DNA of 64,000 nucleotides from Chitinimonas viridis (GCF_030409555.1 NZ_JAUFPU010000008.1:248001-312000); one strand, 5' to 3'. Positions 45,013-53,731 are shown, numbered from the stretch's first letter. Notes: a model not told the origin generated them from the letters alone. Translations and numbers: made by a program.

Positions 45013-46359
45013 ATGAACAAGACGTTCGACATCGCCGTGGTAGGCGGCGGACCTGCCGGTGCGGCTACCGCGCTGAGTATCCGCCGACAATCCGGCCTGA
45101 CGGTCGCCTTGGTAGAGAAGACAGATTACGGGCAGCCGCGCGTGGGGGAGACCCTCTCGCCCGGCGCCCGTTCCCTGTTGGAGTATCTGGAGGCGTGGCA
45201 GGCGTTTGAACAGGCCGGCCACGCCCCTGCCTATGGCAATGCAGCTGCCTGGGGTAACGATGCCATCTATCAGCGCGATTTCATGTTCACCCCATTTGGC
45301 CATGGCTGGCATCTGGATAGGCGCCGGTTTGATGCCGACCTGGTGGCCACGGCCGAGCACAAGGGTGTGGTGGTCTACCGCAATACCCTTCTGGAGCATG
45401 TAGAGCGCGAGGACGGTGGCTGCCGCCTGCGCTTGCGCCAAGGCGAGGACACGATGGGCCTGACTGCTCGATTTGTGGTGGATGCCAGTGGCAAGGGTCA
45501 GGTGGTAGCGCGCAAGCTGGGGGCGGAACGCCAGCTGATCGACAATATGGTGGCATTGGTGGCCGAGTACCCGGCCATGCCCGATGCCGACACTTTTACC
45601 CTGGTAGAGCCCTGCGCTCAGGGCTGGTTCTATTCAGCCTGCCTGCCGGCTGAGGCGGGTGGGCGAACCTGGTGGGTCGCCTTGATGACGGATGCCGACC
45701 TGATACAGCAGCATGAACTGCGTGCGCCAGAGGTATGGTGGCGCTTGCTCAATGGCGCCCGGCATACCATGGCGAGGCTGGCCGGTGCGCAGGCACCAGT
45801 GCGCCTGCAGGTGGTGAGTGCCCACTCTGCCTTGCTTGAGCCGCTGTATGGGCAGGATTGGGTGGCGGTGGGGGATGCGGCAGGCAGCTATGACCCACTT
45901 TCGTCCAGCGGCATAGTCCGGGCGCTGGATGCGGGCATCCATACCGGCATGGCGGTTGTCCAGGCGCTGGCGGGCAATAGGGCCGCGCTGGCGCAACTGG
46001 CAGAGCGCCATGTGGGCGCCTATCAGCAATACCTGGGCACGCGGGCAAGTTACTACCAGATGGAACAGCGCTGGCCCGATAGCAATTTCTGGCGCCGGCG
46101 TCAGGCAGTGGTGACGCTGGCGCCGGACTGCCAGCTGGTGTCGGTGCCCAAGGCTGTCGATACAGTGGCCTGGCCCGCTGATCTGCAGCCCCTTGAACCT
46201 GCCAGCCTGCTCAGTGCCTGCAGCACGACCACCGCTGCAGCAGCCGTGGTGGCCGCCCATCCACAGCGCACCGAGGTGGGCGATGAACGCATCATCCTGG
46301 GCCTGCAATGGTTGCTGCAGGCCGGCTTGCTGGCCATTGCCAAGCCAGGTACGGCTTGA
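45013..46359 (+). CDS. LodB/GoxB-like FAD-dependent maturation protein
   Basis: LodB-type flavoproteins are needed for making the CTQ cofactor of their LodA partner. The 448-residue protein has the FAD motif IAVVGGGPAGAATALSIRR, the halogenase-like RVGETLSPGARSLLEYL, the second FAD segment DWVAVGDAAGSYDPLSSSGIVRALDAG, and no signal peptide. It starts eight bases after the lodA-like stop, so the pair is co-transcribed. The end converges on the glutaredoxin-type arsC gene with 25 bases between. Confidence 0.85.
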   Translation: MNKTFDIAVVGGGPAGAATALSIRRQSGLTVALVEKTDYGQPRVGETLSPGARSLLEYLEAWQAFEQAGHAPAYGNAAAWGNDAIYQRDFMFTPFGHGWHLDRRRFDADLVATAEHKGVVVYRNTLLEHVEREDGGCRLRLRQGEDTMGLTARFVVDASGKGQVVARKLGAERQLIDNMVALVAEYPAMPDADTFTLVEPCAQGWFYSACLPAEAGGRTWWVALMTDADLIQQHELRAPEVWWRLLNGARHTMARLAGAQAPVRLQVVSAHSALLEPLYGQDWVAVGDAAGSYDPLSSSGIVRALDAGIHTGMAVVQALAGNRAALAQLAERHVGAYQQYLGTRASYYQMEQRWPDSNFWRRRQAVVTLAPDCQLVSVPKAVDTVAWPADLQPLEPASLLSACSTTTAAAAVVAAHPQRTEVGDERIILGLQWLLQAGLLAIAKPGTA

Positions 46360-46384
46360 GGAGGGGGCGTGCAGCAGGCAAGCA

Positions 46385-46810
46385 CTACCTGACGCGCCGC
46401 CCCTGTTCGTCAATCACGACTTCGCCATCTTCCTTGGTAAACGGCCCCAGTTGCGGCAAGGGCAGGATATCCAGCACGGCTTCTGATGGCCGGCACAAGC
46501 GTGTACCGATGGGGGTGACCACCACCGGCCGATTGATCAGGCTGGGGTGCTGCAACATGAAGTCGATCAACTGCGCATCGGTCCAGGCCGTGTCATCCAG
46601 ATTCAGCTCGGCATAGGGCGTGCCCTTCTTGCGCAGCAGTTCGCGTACCGGTATGCCCATGGCTGCAATCAGGGCGACCAGGGTTTCGCGGTCGGGTGGG
46701 GTCTCCAGATAGTGCACCACCTGGGGTTCTATACCGGTATTGCGTATCAACGCCAGGGTGTTGCGCGAGGTGCCGCAGGCTGGGTTGTGATAGATCGTGA
46801 TCTGGGTCAT
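46385..46810 (-). CDS. arsC: Arsenate reductase, glutaredoxin-coupled type
   Basis: This 141-residue ArsC reduces arsenate to arsenite with glutathione and glutaredoxin. The catalytic Cys12 lies in TIYHNPACGTSRNTLALIR, and the arginine-containing ETPPDRETLVALIAAMG and NRPVVVTPIGTRLCRPSE are typical. It is the last gene of the reverse ars operon, 90 bases after the aquaporin gene. Two thioredoxin-type ArsC genes occur upstream in the same operon, so three reductases are present. Confidence 0.93.
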   Translation of the reverse strand: MTQITIYHNPACGTSRNTLALIRNTGIEPQVVHYLETPPDRETLVALIAAMGIPVRELLRKKGTPYAELNLDDTAWTDAQLIDFMLQHPSLINRPVVVTPIGTRLCRPSEAVLDILPLPQLGPFTKEDGEVVIDEQGRRVR

Positions 46811-46900
46811 GGGTGTACTGTCAGTCGAGGGGGTGCTGGTGGATTAGCAGGCAGGGCTGCCATGGCTGATAGCTTTTGGTGAAGGCGTCTTTCCGAAGGC

Positions 46901-47620
46901 TTACTTCAGGGGGTGCACCGGGCGATCCTCGCCGGCATTGGCCATCAAGTCCAGCGACAGGGCGGCCTTGTCGCGCAGCAGCCAGCCAAAAACCAGTGTC
47001 GCGGTCACCGCGCCTACCAGTTGCGCGACGATAAAGCCGGGTGCATCCACGGGCCGTATGCCAGCAAAGGTATCGCTGGCTGCGCGTGCCAAGGTGACTG
47101 CCGGGTTGGCAAACGAGGTGGACGCGGTAAACCAGTAGGCACCGACGATATAGGACGCCACCGCATACGGTACTGCCTCTGGCCGGCTGCGCGAGCAGCC
47201 AAAGATCACCGCCAGCAAGCCAAAAGTGGCAATGAATTCGCTCCACCATTGTGCCGGGCCGGTACGCACATGCTGTGACGCGAAAAACAAGGCCTCCCCA
47301 AACATGCCATGGGCTGCAGCCACGCCGCAGAATGCGCCGGCAAGCTGCGCCAGCACATACAGCGAGGCATCCCGGCTGCTCAGTTCACGACGCAGTGCCG
47401 CTGCCAGGGTAACGGCGGGATTGAAGTGTGCCCCGGATATACCGCCAAAGGTCAGTATCAGGGCAATCAGCCCGCCACCGGTTGCCAGGGCATTGGCCAT
47501 GAGCGCCACGCCCGTATTCCCGCCAGACAGGCGCTCGGCCATGATGCCGGAGCCCACAACCACCGCAAGCAGAAAGGCAGTACCCAGCCACTCGGCAAAT
47601 AATCGACGATGCAAATCCAT
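46901..47620 (-). CDS. aqpS: MIP-family channel (AqpS-like)
   Basis: The 239-residue aquaglyceroporin has six membrane helices and both pore loops, GAHFNPAVTLAA and SFANPAVTLAR, with intact NPA motifs. In ars operons such as those of Sinorhizobium and others, AqpS lets arsenite leave the cell down its gradient after ArsC has made it. ATG at 47620 is three bases after the arsC (LMW) stop, showing operon structure. The C-terminal tail is unusual only in being acidic (GEDRPVHPLK). Confidence 0.9.
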   Translation of the reverse strand: MDLHRRLFAEWLGTAFLLAVVVGSGIMAERLSGGNTGVALMANALATGGGLIALILTFGGISGAHFNPAVTLAAALRRELSSRDASLYVLAQLAGAFCGVAAAHGMFGEALFFASQHVRTGPAQWWSEFIATFGLLAVIFGCSRSRPEAVPYAVASYIVGAYWFTASTSFANPAVTLARAASDTFAGIRPVDAPGFIVAQLVGAVTATLVFGWLLRDKAALSLDLMANAGEDRPVHPLK

Positions 47621-47623
47621 GAC

Positions 47624-48118
47624 TTACTGTTCTCCCAGCTTGCGCAGCTCATGCTGCAAAGACATCCGGTCTATCTTCTCCAGCGGAAGGCTCAGGAAGA
47701 TACGGATACGGTTGGTGATTTCCATCAGGGTCTTGTTGAAGGCCTGCCGCTTTACCGCGTCATCGCCTTCCACTTGTGATGGGTCGCTAAACCCCCAGTG
47801 TGCGGTAATCGGTTGCCCTGGCCAGGCAGGGCAGGCTTCGCCCGCCGCCTTGTCGCAAACGGTAAAGATGAAGTCCATGGCCGGGGCGGTGGGGGTGGCG
47901 AATTCATCCCAGCTCTTGCTACGCAGATTAGTGCTGGCGTAGCCATGCAGGCGCAAGGCCTCAAGCGTCAATGGGTTGACTGCATCCTTGGGGAAGCTCC
48001 CCGCACTGAATGCCTGGAATTGCCCCTTGCCCAGATGGTTCATGGTGGATTCGGCCAGTATGCTGCGTGCCGAATTACCGGTGCAGATGAAGAGGACGTT
48101 GTAGACCTTGTCCGACAT
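47624..48118 (-). CDS. arsC: Arsenate reductase, low-molecular-weight phosphatase type (copy 1)
   Basis: The 164-residue protein has the phosphatase loop VLFICTGNSARSILAES with nucleophile Cys12 and the downstream cysteine-bearing segment TVCDKAAGEACPAWPGQP. LMW-PTP-type ArsC reduces arsenate with thioredoxin (or glutaredoxin) as donor. It lies 24 bases after arsA in the reverse operon. It is about 40% similar by eye to copy 2 (50284-50760), with the same layout, and probably arose by duplication. Confidence 0.92.
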   Translation of the reverse strand: MSDKVYNVLFICTGNSARSILAESTMNHLGKGQFQAFSAGSFPKDAVNPLTLEALRLHGYASTNLRSKSWDEFATPTAPAMDFIFTVCDKAAGEACPAWPGQPITAHWGFSDPSQVEGDDAVKRQAFNKTLMEITNRIRIFLSLPLEKIDRMSLQHELRKLGEQ

Positions 48119-48142
48119 GGTGGCATCTCCGTGTTGAGGGGC

Positions 48143-49897
48143 TTAGGGCTGGGTAAGCTGGCGCAGGCGCTCAAGCCCGACCGGCTCTTGGACCTGCAGC
48201 GGAACCACGGCATAGCGGCTTGCATGCTGACTGGCGACGGCAGCCAATTGTGCTTGCTCATTGGCGGCCCGTTGCTGCAGTAGCGGCGATGTGGGCTTGG
48301 CGGCCGCAAGGCTCTGGTTTACTACCCAAGCCCAGGGCTCTATGCCAGCACGGCGCAGATCGGCCTGCAGATTGGCGGCTTCCAGTACTGGCGTGGTTTC
48401 GGCCAGGGTGGCGATCAGTACCTTGGTCTGCCTTGAATCCTGCAACTGCATCATGGGCGTGGTGAAGTGCAGGCCGCCGCCGGCCATCTTTTTACGGATT
48501 TCCCTGTCATAGGCGCCGGTGGCATCCAGCAGCATCAGGGTGTGCCCGGTTGGCGCAGTATCCATCACCACAAAACGCCGCCCGGCCTCACGGATCACGC
48601 GCGAGAACGCCTGGAAGACGGCGATCTCTTCGGTACAGGGTGAGCGCAGGTCCTCCGCGAGCATTGCCCGGCCGGCCTCGTCGAGATGCCTGCCTTTGCT
48701 GGCCAGTACCTCCTGACGATAGCGTTCGGTTTCGGCCTTGGGATCGATGCGCGATACCGCCAGATTGTCCAAAGTGCCTGCGACCATATCGGCCAGATGG
48801 GCAGCAGGGTCTGACGTCGTCAGATGGACTAGCAGGCCCCGCTCGGCCAGTGCCACGGCTATCGCGGCTGCCAGTGTGGTCTTACCCACACCGCCCTTGC
48901 CCATGACCATGATCAGGCCGTGCCCGTCAGCCGCCAAGCCATTCAGCAGCCCTGCCAGCTTGGGTAGTGGCGGCATCGCTTTGTTGACCTCCTGGGTCGT
49001 TGCCATACTTTCGTCCATGGCAAACAGCCGGCGCAGTGCTGACAACCCCACCAGATTGTCGGCTTTTAGCGATAGGCGATCTGTCGGCAAATGCGCCAGG
49101 GCGGGGGGAAGCTGCGCCAAGGCTGCGGCCTCGCGATTCGCCAGTGCATGGGCGAGCGGGTCGATCTGCCCCTCGGTCTCTGGCATCAGCCCGTTGATCA
49201 CCAGGTGCTGGCGCTGAAAGCCAATGGCAGCCAGTTCTGCCTGTGTGCGGGCCGCCTCTGCCAGGCTGGAGCGCTGTGCGCGTGCTACAAGCACCAGGCG
49301 GGTGCGAGCGGGATCGGCCAGTGCTGCCACGGCATCGTGATACTGGGCTCGCTGCTTTTCCAAACCGGCAAGCGGTCCTAGGCAAGATGCCCCCTCGGGG
49401 TTGTGTTCAATAAAGCCACTCCACGCACCAGGTAGCTGCAGCAGGCGGATGGTGTGACCGGTCGGGGCAGTATCGAACACGATGTGGTCGAAATCTCGCA
49501 CCAATGCTGCGTCGGTGAGCAACTGGGTAAATTCATCAAAGGCGGCAATCTCGGTGGTACAGGCACCTGACAATTGCTCCTCGATATCGCGAACGACCTT
49601 GTCAGGTAGGACCCCACGCACGGGGCCGACTATGCGGTCGCGGTACTGCTGAGCGGCGCCTTGTGGGTCGATCTCCAGCGCGGACAGCCCTGGTACGGAA
49701 TCGATGGCGACAATCTGGTTGCCTATGGCCTGGTTGAGCACCTGACCCACATTGGATGCCGGGTCGGTACTCACCAGCAGTACGCGCTTACCCTGGTCTG
49801 CCAGTTGCACCGCCGTTGCACAGGCGATTGATGTCTTACCCACACCGCCTTTGCCGGTAAAGAATAGATGCCGTGGTGCATTGAGCAGGAATTGCAT
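48143..49897 (-). CDS. arsA: Arsenical pump-driving ATPase
   Basis: ArsA is the soluble ATPase of arsenite pumps. The 584-residue protein has two homologous halves, each with its own P-loop: FFTGKGGVGKTS (residues 12-23) and MVMGKGGVGKTTLAAA. It carries the DTAPTGHT switch motifs twice. Cysteines of the metalloid site are visible in ACTTEIAAFDEF, SCLGPLAGLEK and PCTEEIAVFQAF. ATG at 49897 gives the standard N-terminus MQFLLNAPRHLFFTGKGG. It follows arsD by 14 bases. No ArsB partner is seen in the window. Confidence 0.95.
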   Translation of the reverse strand: MQFLLNAPRHLFFTGKGGVGKTSIACATAVQLADQGKRVLLVSTDPASNVGQVLNQAIGNQIVAIDSVPGLSALEIDPQGAAQQYRDRIVGPVRGVLPDKVVRDIEEQLSGACTTEIAAFDEFTQLLTDAALVRDFDHIVFDTAPTGHTIRLLQLPGAWSGFIEHNPEGASCLGPLAGLEKQRAQYHDAVAALADPARTRLVLVARAQRSSLAEAARTQAELAAIGFQRQHLVINGLMPETEGQIDPLAHALANREAAALAQLPPALAHLPTDRLSLKADNLVGLSALRRLFAMDESMATTQEVNKAMPPLPKLAGLLNGLAADGHGLIMVMGKGGVGKTTLAAAIAVALAERGLLVHLTTSDPAAHLADMVAGTLDNLAVSRIDPKAETERYRQEVLASKGRHLDEAGRAMLAEDLRSPCTEEIAVFQAFSRVIREAGRRFVVMDTAPTGHTLMLLDATGAYDREIRKKMAGGGLHFTTPMMQLQDSRQTKVLIATLAETTPVLEAANLQADLRRAGIEPWAWVVNQSLAAAKPTSPLLQQRAANEQAQLAAVASQHASRYAVVPLQVQEPVGLERLRQLTQP

Positions 49898-49911
49898 GGC
49901 TATCCCCTTGG

Positions 49912-50274
49912 TTAACAGCAACCTGGCCCAGAGCAACTGCCGGTAGCAGGTTGGACTTGCACCGCCAAACTGCTGATACCGGCCCAGCGTGCCAGTTCGG
50001 CACGGCGTGGGTAGCGACCGGCCAGGGCTATCTCGCCATCGACCAGAATCAGTGGCAGGCCTTCCTGGCCCGAACGCTCCAAAAACTGCTTCACGGCTGC
50101 CTGCTGCGCAAAGACCAGCGGTTGCTGTGCCAGGTTGAAGCGCTCCACCTGGCCTCCTTGGCGCTTGAGCCAGTCCAGGTCTGCGGCAAAGGTGAGCAGC
50201 GCCTGATCGACATCTGTGCCACATACGCCGCTGCTGCAGCACAGCGCTGGATCAAAGATTTGAATACTTGGCAT
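49912..50274 (-). CDS. arsD: Arsenite metallochaperone ArsD
   Basis: ArsD hands arsenite to ArsA. The 120-residue protein has the active-site cysteines Cys12, Cys13 and Cys18 (ALCCSSGVC) and C-terminal cysteines (Cys114, Cys119, Cys120). The arrangement agrees with the family. It lies nine bases after the second LMW arsC and 14 before arsA. The position is usual for arsD-arsA. Confidence 0.95.
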   Translation of the reverse strand: MPSIQIFDPALCCSSGVCGTDVDQALLTFAADLDWLKRQGGQVERFNLAQQPLVFAQQAAVKQFLERSGQEGLPLILVDGEIALAGRYPRRAELARWAGISSLAVQVQPATGSCSGPGCC

Positions 50275-50283
50275 GCGATCTCC

Positions 50284-50760
50284 TCAAGCCCCGATCAGAC
50301 CGATGCGATCCAGCTCGGGCTTGAGCCTGGCCTTGTCGGCAAGCAGATCAGGAGGAAGGGCGAGGAAGGCTTCGATTCGGCCACGCAGAATGCGGTAGGC
50401 TTTTTCAAAGGCGGCATCGATTTCGGCATCGGTACCGGTCGCATGGGCTGGATCTTCCACTCCCCAATGTGCACGCAGCACCGGGCCCAGGTAGGCAGGG
50501 CAGGTTTCGCCGGCGGCGCTGCCACAGACGGTAATCACCACGTCCGGTGTCATCGGCAGGTTATCCCAAGACTTGCTGTGCAGGCCTTGGGTCGAGATGC
50601 CTTCACGTTCCAACAGTGCCAGGGAGCGCGGGTGGACATAGCCGGCCGGCTTGCTGCCAGCGCTGATGGCGCGGATGCCTTCTGGCGCCAGGGCATTGAT
50701 GGTGGCCTCGGCCAGGATGGAGCGGCAGGAGTTACCGGTACAAAGTATCAGGATATTCAT
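50284..50760 (-). CDS. arsC: Arsenate reductase, low-molecular-weight phosphatase type (copy 2)
   Basis: The 158-residue protein has the nucleophile loop ILCTGNSCRSILAEA (Cys7), an extra Cys12 in the loop, and VCGSAAGETCPAYLGPV with the resolving cysteine region. It is directly adjacent to the upstream arsR: the arsR stop TAG and this ATG touch. The remainder (HWGVEDPAHATGTDAEIDAAFEKAYRIL) is typical of LMW-ArsC. Both ArsC copies of this type share the operon. Confidence 0.92.
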   Translation of the reverse strand: MNILILCTGNSCRSILAEATINALAPEGIRAISAGSKPAGYVHPRSLALLEREGISTQGLHSKSWDNLPMTPDVVITVCGSAAGETCPAYLGPVLRAHWGVEDPAHATGTDAEIDAAFEKAYRILRGRIEAFLALPPDLLADKARLKPELDRIGLIGA

Positions 50761-51117
50761 CTAAGGCTCACAGCAAGAAGGGGAAGCGTTGGCACTAGTA
50801 GCCGGTGCGGCCAGCTCAGCACATTGTTCGGGATGCCCGCCGCAGCAGTGGTCTGTCAGAAAACCGGTCACTTGCCGCATCAGGGCCAGGTTGGCGCGAT
50901 AGCGCTGAAACCGCCCCTCTTGTTCCACCGTCACTAGGCCGGCATGCGCCAGGTTCTTCAGGTGAAAGGAGAGATTGGATGGCGCCATATCCAGCCGGCT
51001 GGCCAACTCGCCGGCCACAATGCCGGTACCGCCTGCGCCCACCAGCAGCAGATAGGTATCCAGGCGGGCGCTGGAGGAGAGCGCCTCAAAAACCTGCAGT
51101 GCGGAGATTTTGTCCAT
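50761..51117 (-). CDS. arsR: ArsR/SmtB-family repressor (copy 1)
   Basis: The 118-residue protein has the winged-helix pattern VFEALSSSARLDTYLLLVGAG, then VAGELASRLDMAPSNLSFHLKNLAHAGLVTVEQEGRFQRYRANLA. A C-terminal cysteine site (HCCGGHPEQC plus SCC near the end) should bind arsenite and release DNA, as in C-terminal-site ArsR proteins. ATG at 51117 is used; an in-frame TTG at 51135 is weaker. It follows the second arsR by 47 bases. Confidence 0.9.
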   Translation of the reverse strand: MDKISALQVFEALSSSARLDTYLLLVGAGGTGIVAGELASRLDMAPSNLSFHLKNLAHAGLVTVEQEGRFQRYRANLALMRQVTGFLTDHCCGGHPEQCAELAAPATSANASPSCCEP

Positions 51118-51164
51118 GGTGGGATATTGTTTCAAATTTTATTGAAATATTGAACTGCAAAAAA

Positions 51165-51488
51165 TCAACCACAGCAGCTGTTCTCTTGCACGGCAGCACA
51201 GGACGCTGCCGTGCAGCAGTTTTCAGTCATGTAGCGCAGCAGGTCGTTCATGGTGTCGAAATTGGCGGCATAGTGGATAAACCGCCCTTCCTGCCGTGCC
51301 TGGATCAGGCCGGCACGATTCAGCTCCTTCAGGTGGAAGGAGAGGGTGGCAGGCGCCACGGCAAGCATCTCGCCTATCTTGCCCACTGTCATGCCTGCCG
51401 GGCCTTGAACCACCAGCAGACGGAAAATCGCTAGGCGGGTGTCCTGGGCGAGGGCGGCAAGCAGGTTGACGACGGTTTTACTTTCCAT
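51165..51488 (-). CDS. arsR: ArsR/SmtB-family repressor (copy 2)
   Basis: The 107-residue repressor has LLAALAQDTRLAIFRLLVVQG and MLAVAPATLSFHLKELNRAGLIQARQEGRFIHYAA. The C-terminal site NCCTAASC (Cys-Cys-x4-Cys) plus a terminal NSCCG resembles the arsenite site of AfArsR-type repressors. It is the first gene of the reverse ars operon. A promoter lies directly upstream, with the start codon about 7 bases from the -10 box, so the transcript may be leaderless. Confidence 0.9.
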   Translation of the reverse strand: MESKTVVNLLAALAQDTRLAIFRLLVVQGPAGMTVGKIGEMLAVAPATLSFHLKELNRAGLIQARQEGRFIHYAANFDTMNDLLRYMTENCCTAASCAAVQENSCCG

Positions 51489-51494
51489 GATTCT

Positions 51495-51524
51495 ATGTTA
51501 GTGGAAGTGTTGTAGGGTGGTCAA
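51495..51524 (-). promoter_or_regulatory. Promoter of the reverse ars operon
   Basis: On the minus strand TTGACC (51524-51519) and TAACAT (51500-51495) are spaced by 18 bases. The arsR start codon begins at 51488, only seven bases after the -10 box. Bases between the boxes include CACTTCC (the complement of GGAAGTG), a possible ArsR site. Confidence 0.45.
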
Positions 51525-51609
51525 GCCCATGCGCGTAGGCGAGACCGAAATCGAGCAGCCCATATGGTCACAGCACCACTCATTCCTACCGGGCTGGGAG
51601 CGGCCTCGG

Positions 51610-51900
51610 TCAGTCCGTCAGCAGGCTGCTTAGGTGGCTGGCGGCCATGCTGGGTACAAACTCAATGATGTCATAATCGGCGATTTCTTCCCGCCAGAAC
51701 GGATCCAGGCGAACGATGGCCTCTACTTCGTGCTTGCTGCCTGCCTGGGCCAGGATGATGCCGCCGGTGCGTGGCTGCTTGCGGCCAGACAGCAGGAAGT
51801 GCCCCGAAGCGTAGTGGGCTTCCAGGAAGCGTTTATGTTCTGCGACAAAGGCATCTACGGTATCGAGCGGTTTCTTGTAGCTAAGGATGATGGCGAACAT
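51610..51900 (-). CDS. YciI-family protein
   Basis: The 96-residue protein has the YciI fold pattern: MFAIILSYKKPLDTVDAFVAEHKRFLEAHYASGHFLLSGRKQPRTGGIILAQAGS and FWREEIADYDIIEF. YciI-like proteins are ferredoxin-fold and mostly of unknown function, with a few chlorinated-muconate-type enzymes. The usual His-Asp pair is represented by EHKRF and HYASG. ATG at 51900. No linked neighbour in an operon. Confidence 0.85.
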   Translation of the reverse strand: MFAIILSYKKPLDTVDAFVAEHKRFLEAHYASGHFLLSGRKQPRTGGIILAQAGSKHEVEAIVRLDPFWREEIADYDIIEFVPSMAASHLSSLLTD

Positions 51901-52049
51901 GGCTAGTCTGTTGGCGGGGTGGTGGTGTTGGCGACGACAGTACTTGCCGCGCGCCTCGGCATCATAGCGCGGTGGGGTGCTGGCAGGGGGCCATCCATTG
52001 CCCTGTGGCCGGCTCCATTGTTGCTTGTGGAGGAGCCGGCCATTCTGTA

Positions 52050-53453
52050 TCAGCTTGGCAGGCTGACGTCAGCAGGTTCCAAAACCACGGTCAGGGTGTC
52101 TATGTTTGCGGTATCAAGGCTGGCGAACACTTTGGCGAAGCGGTCGGAGTAGGCGAAGTTATACGCTTGCGACAGCGGGGCCAGCGTAGCAGCCCATTGG
52201 TTGTAGTTAGGGGTGGATTGCATATTGGCAAAGAAAAAATTGCTGGGGATATTGAACCAGAGTTGGCTATTGATGGCGCCGACCATGGTAGGCAGTGGCA
52301 CGCCAGTGACGCCACCCACCGTGGCGGTACTACCTACTGCGCCTATGTTGAGGCCAGAAAGCAGATCACCGCCTACCCAGCCGTAGACGTCATTACCTGG
52401 GTTGGTGGCCGTGGTGGCGCCGTTAAGGTAATACGGCACGTTACCGCCATAGATGCCCGAGGGATTGGTGAGATCGGCCTGCTTGTACAGCATGCTGGTG
52501 GTGCCGGCCACGCCACTCAGGGCGCCGCTCAGGGTGATGTTCAGATGGCTGTCTATGGTGGCCTCCAGCGTATAGCTCTGCCTGCTGAGCGGGCCGCTGC
52601 TGGGTACATTGGGGCCCACGCCGGCAAACTGCCCGGCGATATGGGCAAACACGGCGTTGCCCAGGCCAGGTACGATCGAACCTACGGCTGTGCCGGGGCC
52701 AAAATTATCAAGCAGGTAGGCCAAGTAGCTGCGTAGCGTGTCGTAAGGCATGACGGGTAGGCCGACGGTGGGCGAGATCGATGGATAGGAGGTTGGTCCT
52801 ATCACCCTGGCGAAGCTGCTGCCAGGTGCTGGTCCCGTACCATACTGCTGGAACGCCCCTGGCACCGTGGCTGGTAGTGGCTGCCCATCAATGCCACCAG
52901 GCCCGACTACACCCGAAACGGGCGGTGTAGTGAGTGCATTGAGCGCCTCGAATACGCTTTGCGAATTGGCATTGCCCAGCAAGCCAGATACGGTCTGAAC
53001 CACGCTGCCATTGAGCGAGGTGGCCAGCGTGATCGGGATGCTCCAGTAATCAATGCTGGTGAGGTTGGCCACATCGGCGGGCTGACCATTGAAAGTCATT
53101 TCCAGCTTGTCATAGCGTAGAAAGAAGTTCGGGTCGGTCACGGCTTGGGCGGGCTCGTAGGCTGGCGACTGCACAGTCCATGCTCCGTTGTAAGCGACAT
53201 AGATGCGGCCGCTGAATGCGTTGACGGTAACACCATCGCTCAGCTGATCGAGCGTGTACCAGTTGCCGGCAAACGGATAGGTGCCAGTGCCGGAGATGTT
53301 CAACGGCTGCAATGCAGCGTGGTTGCAGGCGTTGATGATGTGAAAGGCGGCGTTCGATGCGCCGGGTACGAAGCCGATGGACACCGTAGTCGGATCGATG
53401 CCGCTGTGGTTGAAGAACTGCAGATTGAGGCTGGTGGGGGGCGGGGTGGTCAT
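52050..53453 (-). CDS. GH64-like beta-1,3-glucanase-family protein
   Basis: The 467-residue protein resembles GH64 (thaumatin-like) beta-1,3-glucanases: NLQFFNHSG at the N-terminus, ISGTGTYPFAGNWYTLDQLSDG, SGRIYVAYNGAW, DPNFFLRYDKLEMTFNGQPADVANLTSIDYWSIPI and the C-terminal SDRFAKVFASLDTANIDTL. Residues corresponding to the catalytic acids cannot be fixed by eye. ATG at 53453 gives no signal peptide, unusual for this family. Longer in-frame starts upstream do not add a convincing one. The C-terminal part is repetitive and glycine-rich. Confidence 0.6.
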   Translation of the reverse strand: MTTPPPTSLNLQFFNHSGIDPTTVSIGFVPGASNAAFHIINACNHAALQPLNISGTGTYPFAGNWYTLDQLSDGVTVNAFSGRIYVAYNGAWTVQSPAYEPAQAVTDPNFFLRYDKLEMTFNGQPADVANLTSIDYWSIPITLATSLNGSVVQTVSGLLGNANSQSVFEALNALTTPPVSGVVGPGGIDGQPLPATVPGAFQQYGTGPAPGSSFARVIGPTSYPSISPTVGLPVMPYDTLRSYLAYLLDNFGPGTAVGSIVPGLGNAVFAHIAGQFAGVGPNVPSSGPLSRQSYTLEATIDSHLNITLSGALSGVAGTTSMLYKQADLTNPSGIYGGNVPYYLNGATTATNPGNDVYGWVGGDLLSGLNIGAVGSTATVGGVTGVPLPTMVGAINSQLWFNIPSNFFFANMQSTPNYNQWAATLAPLSQAYNFAYSDRFAKVFASLDTANIDTLTVVLEPADVSLPS

Positions 53454-53731
53454 GGCTTTCCTCTGGCTGACTCGTGGGGGGAGCCGTTGAACTTGCACGG
53501 CTGCATGCACAAGACGTTTGCGAGGCGCCGGTTGTGATGACCATGTGCGCTTGGAGCGGGCCTGCCAGCGATGCGTTGCGGTTACCCACAGTCTGAATTT
53601 TGGAGCTTTCAGCAAGCTCTCAGCCGTCGCAATACGGTGTTGCGCGTATGGAACTGGAGTTATGTGTGTGTTCCCTATGTCGCGTGCTATCGTTGCCGCC
53701 GGTGACAGATGACTGGGTAAGGAGGGGGCTG

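Noticed and set aside
49951-50937. 328-codon plus-strand open frame
   Set aside because: Antisense to arsD, arsC and arsR, which carry characteristic cysteine motifs.
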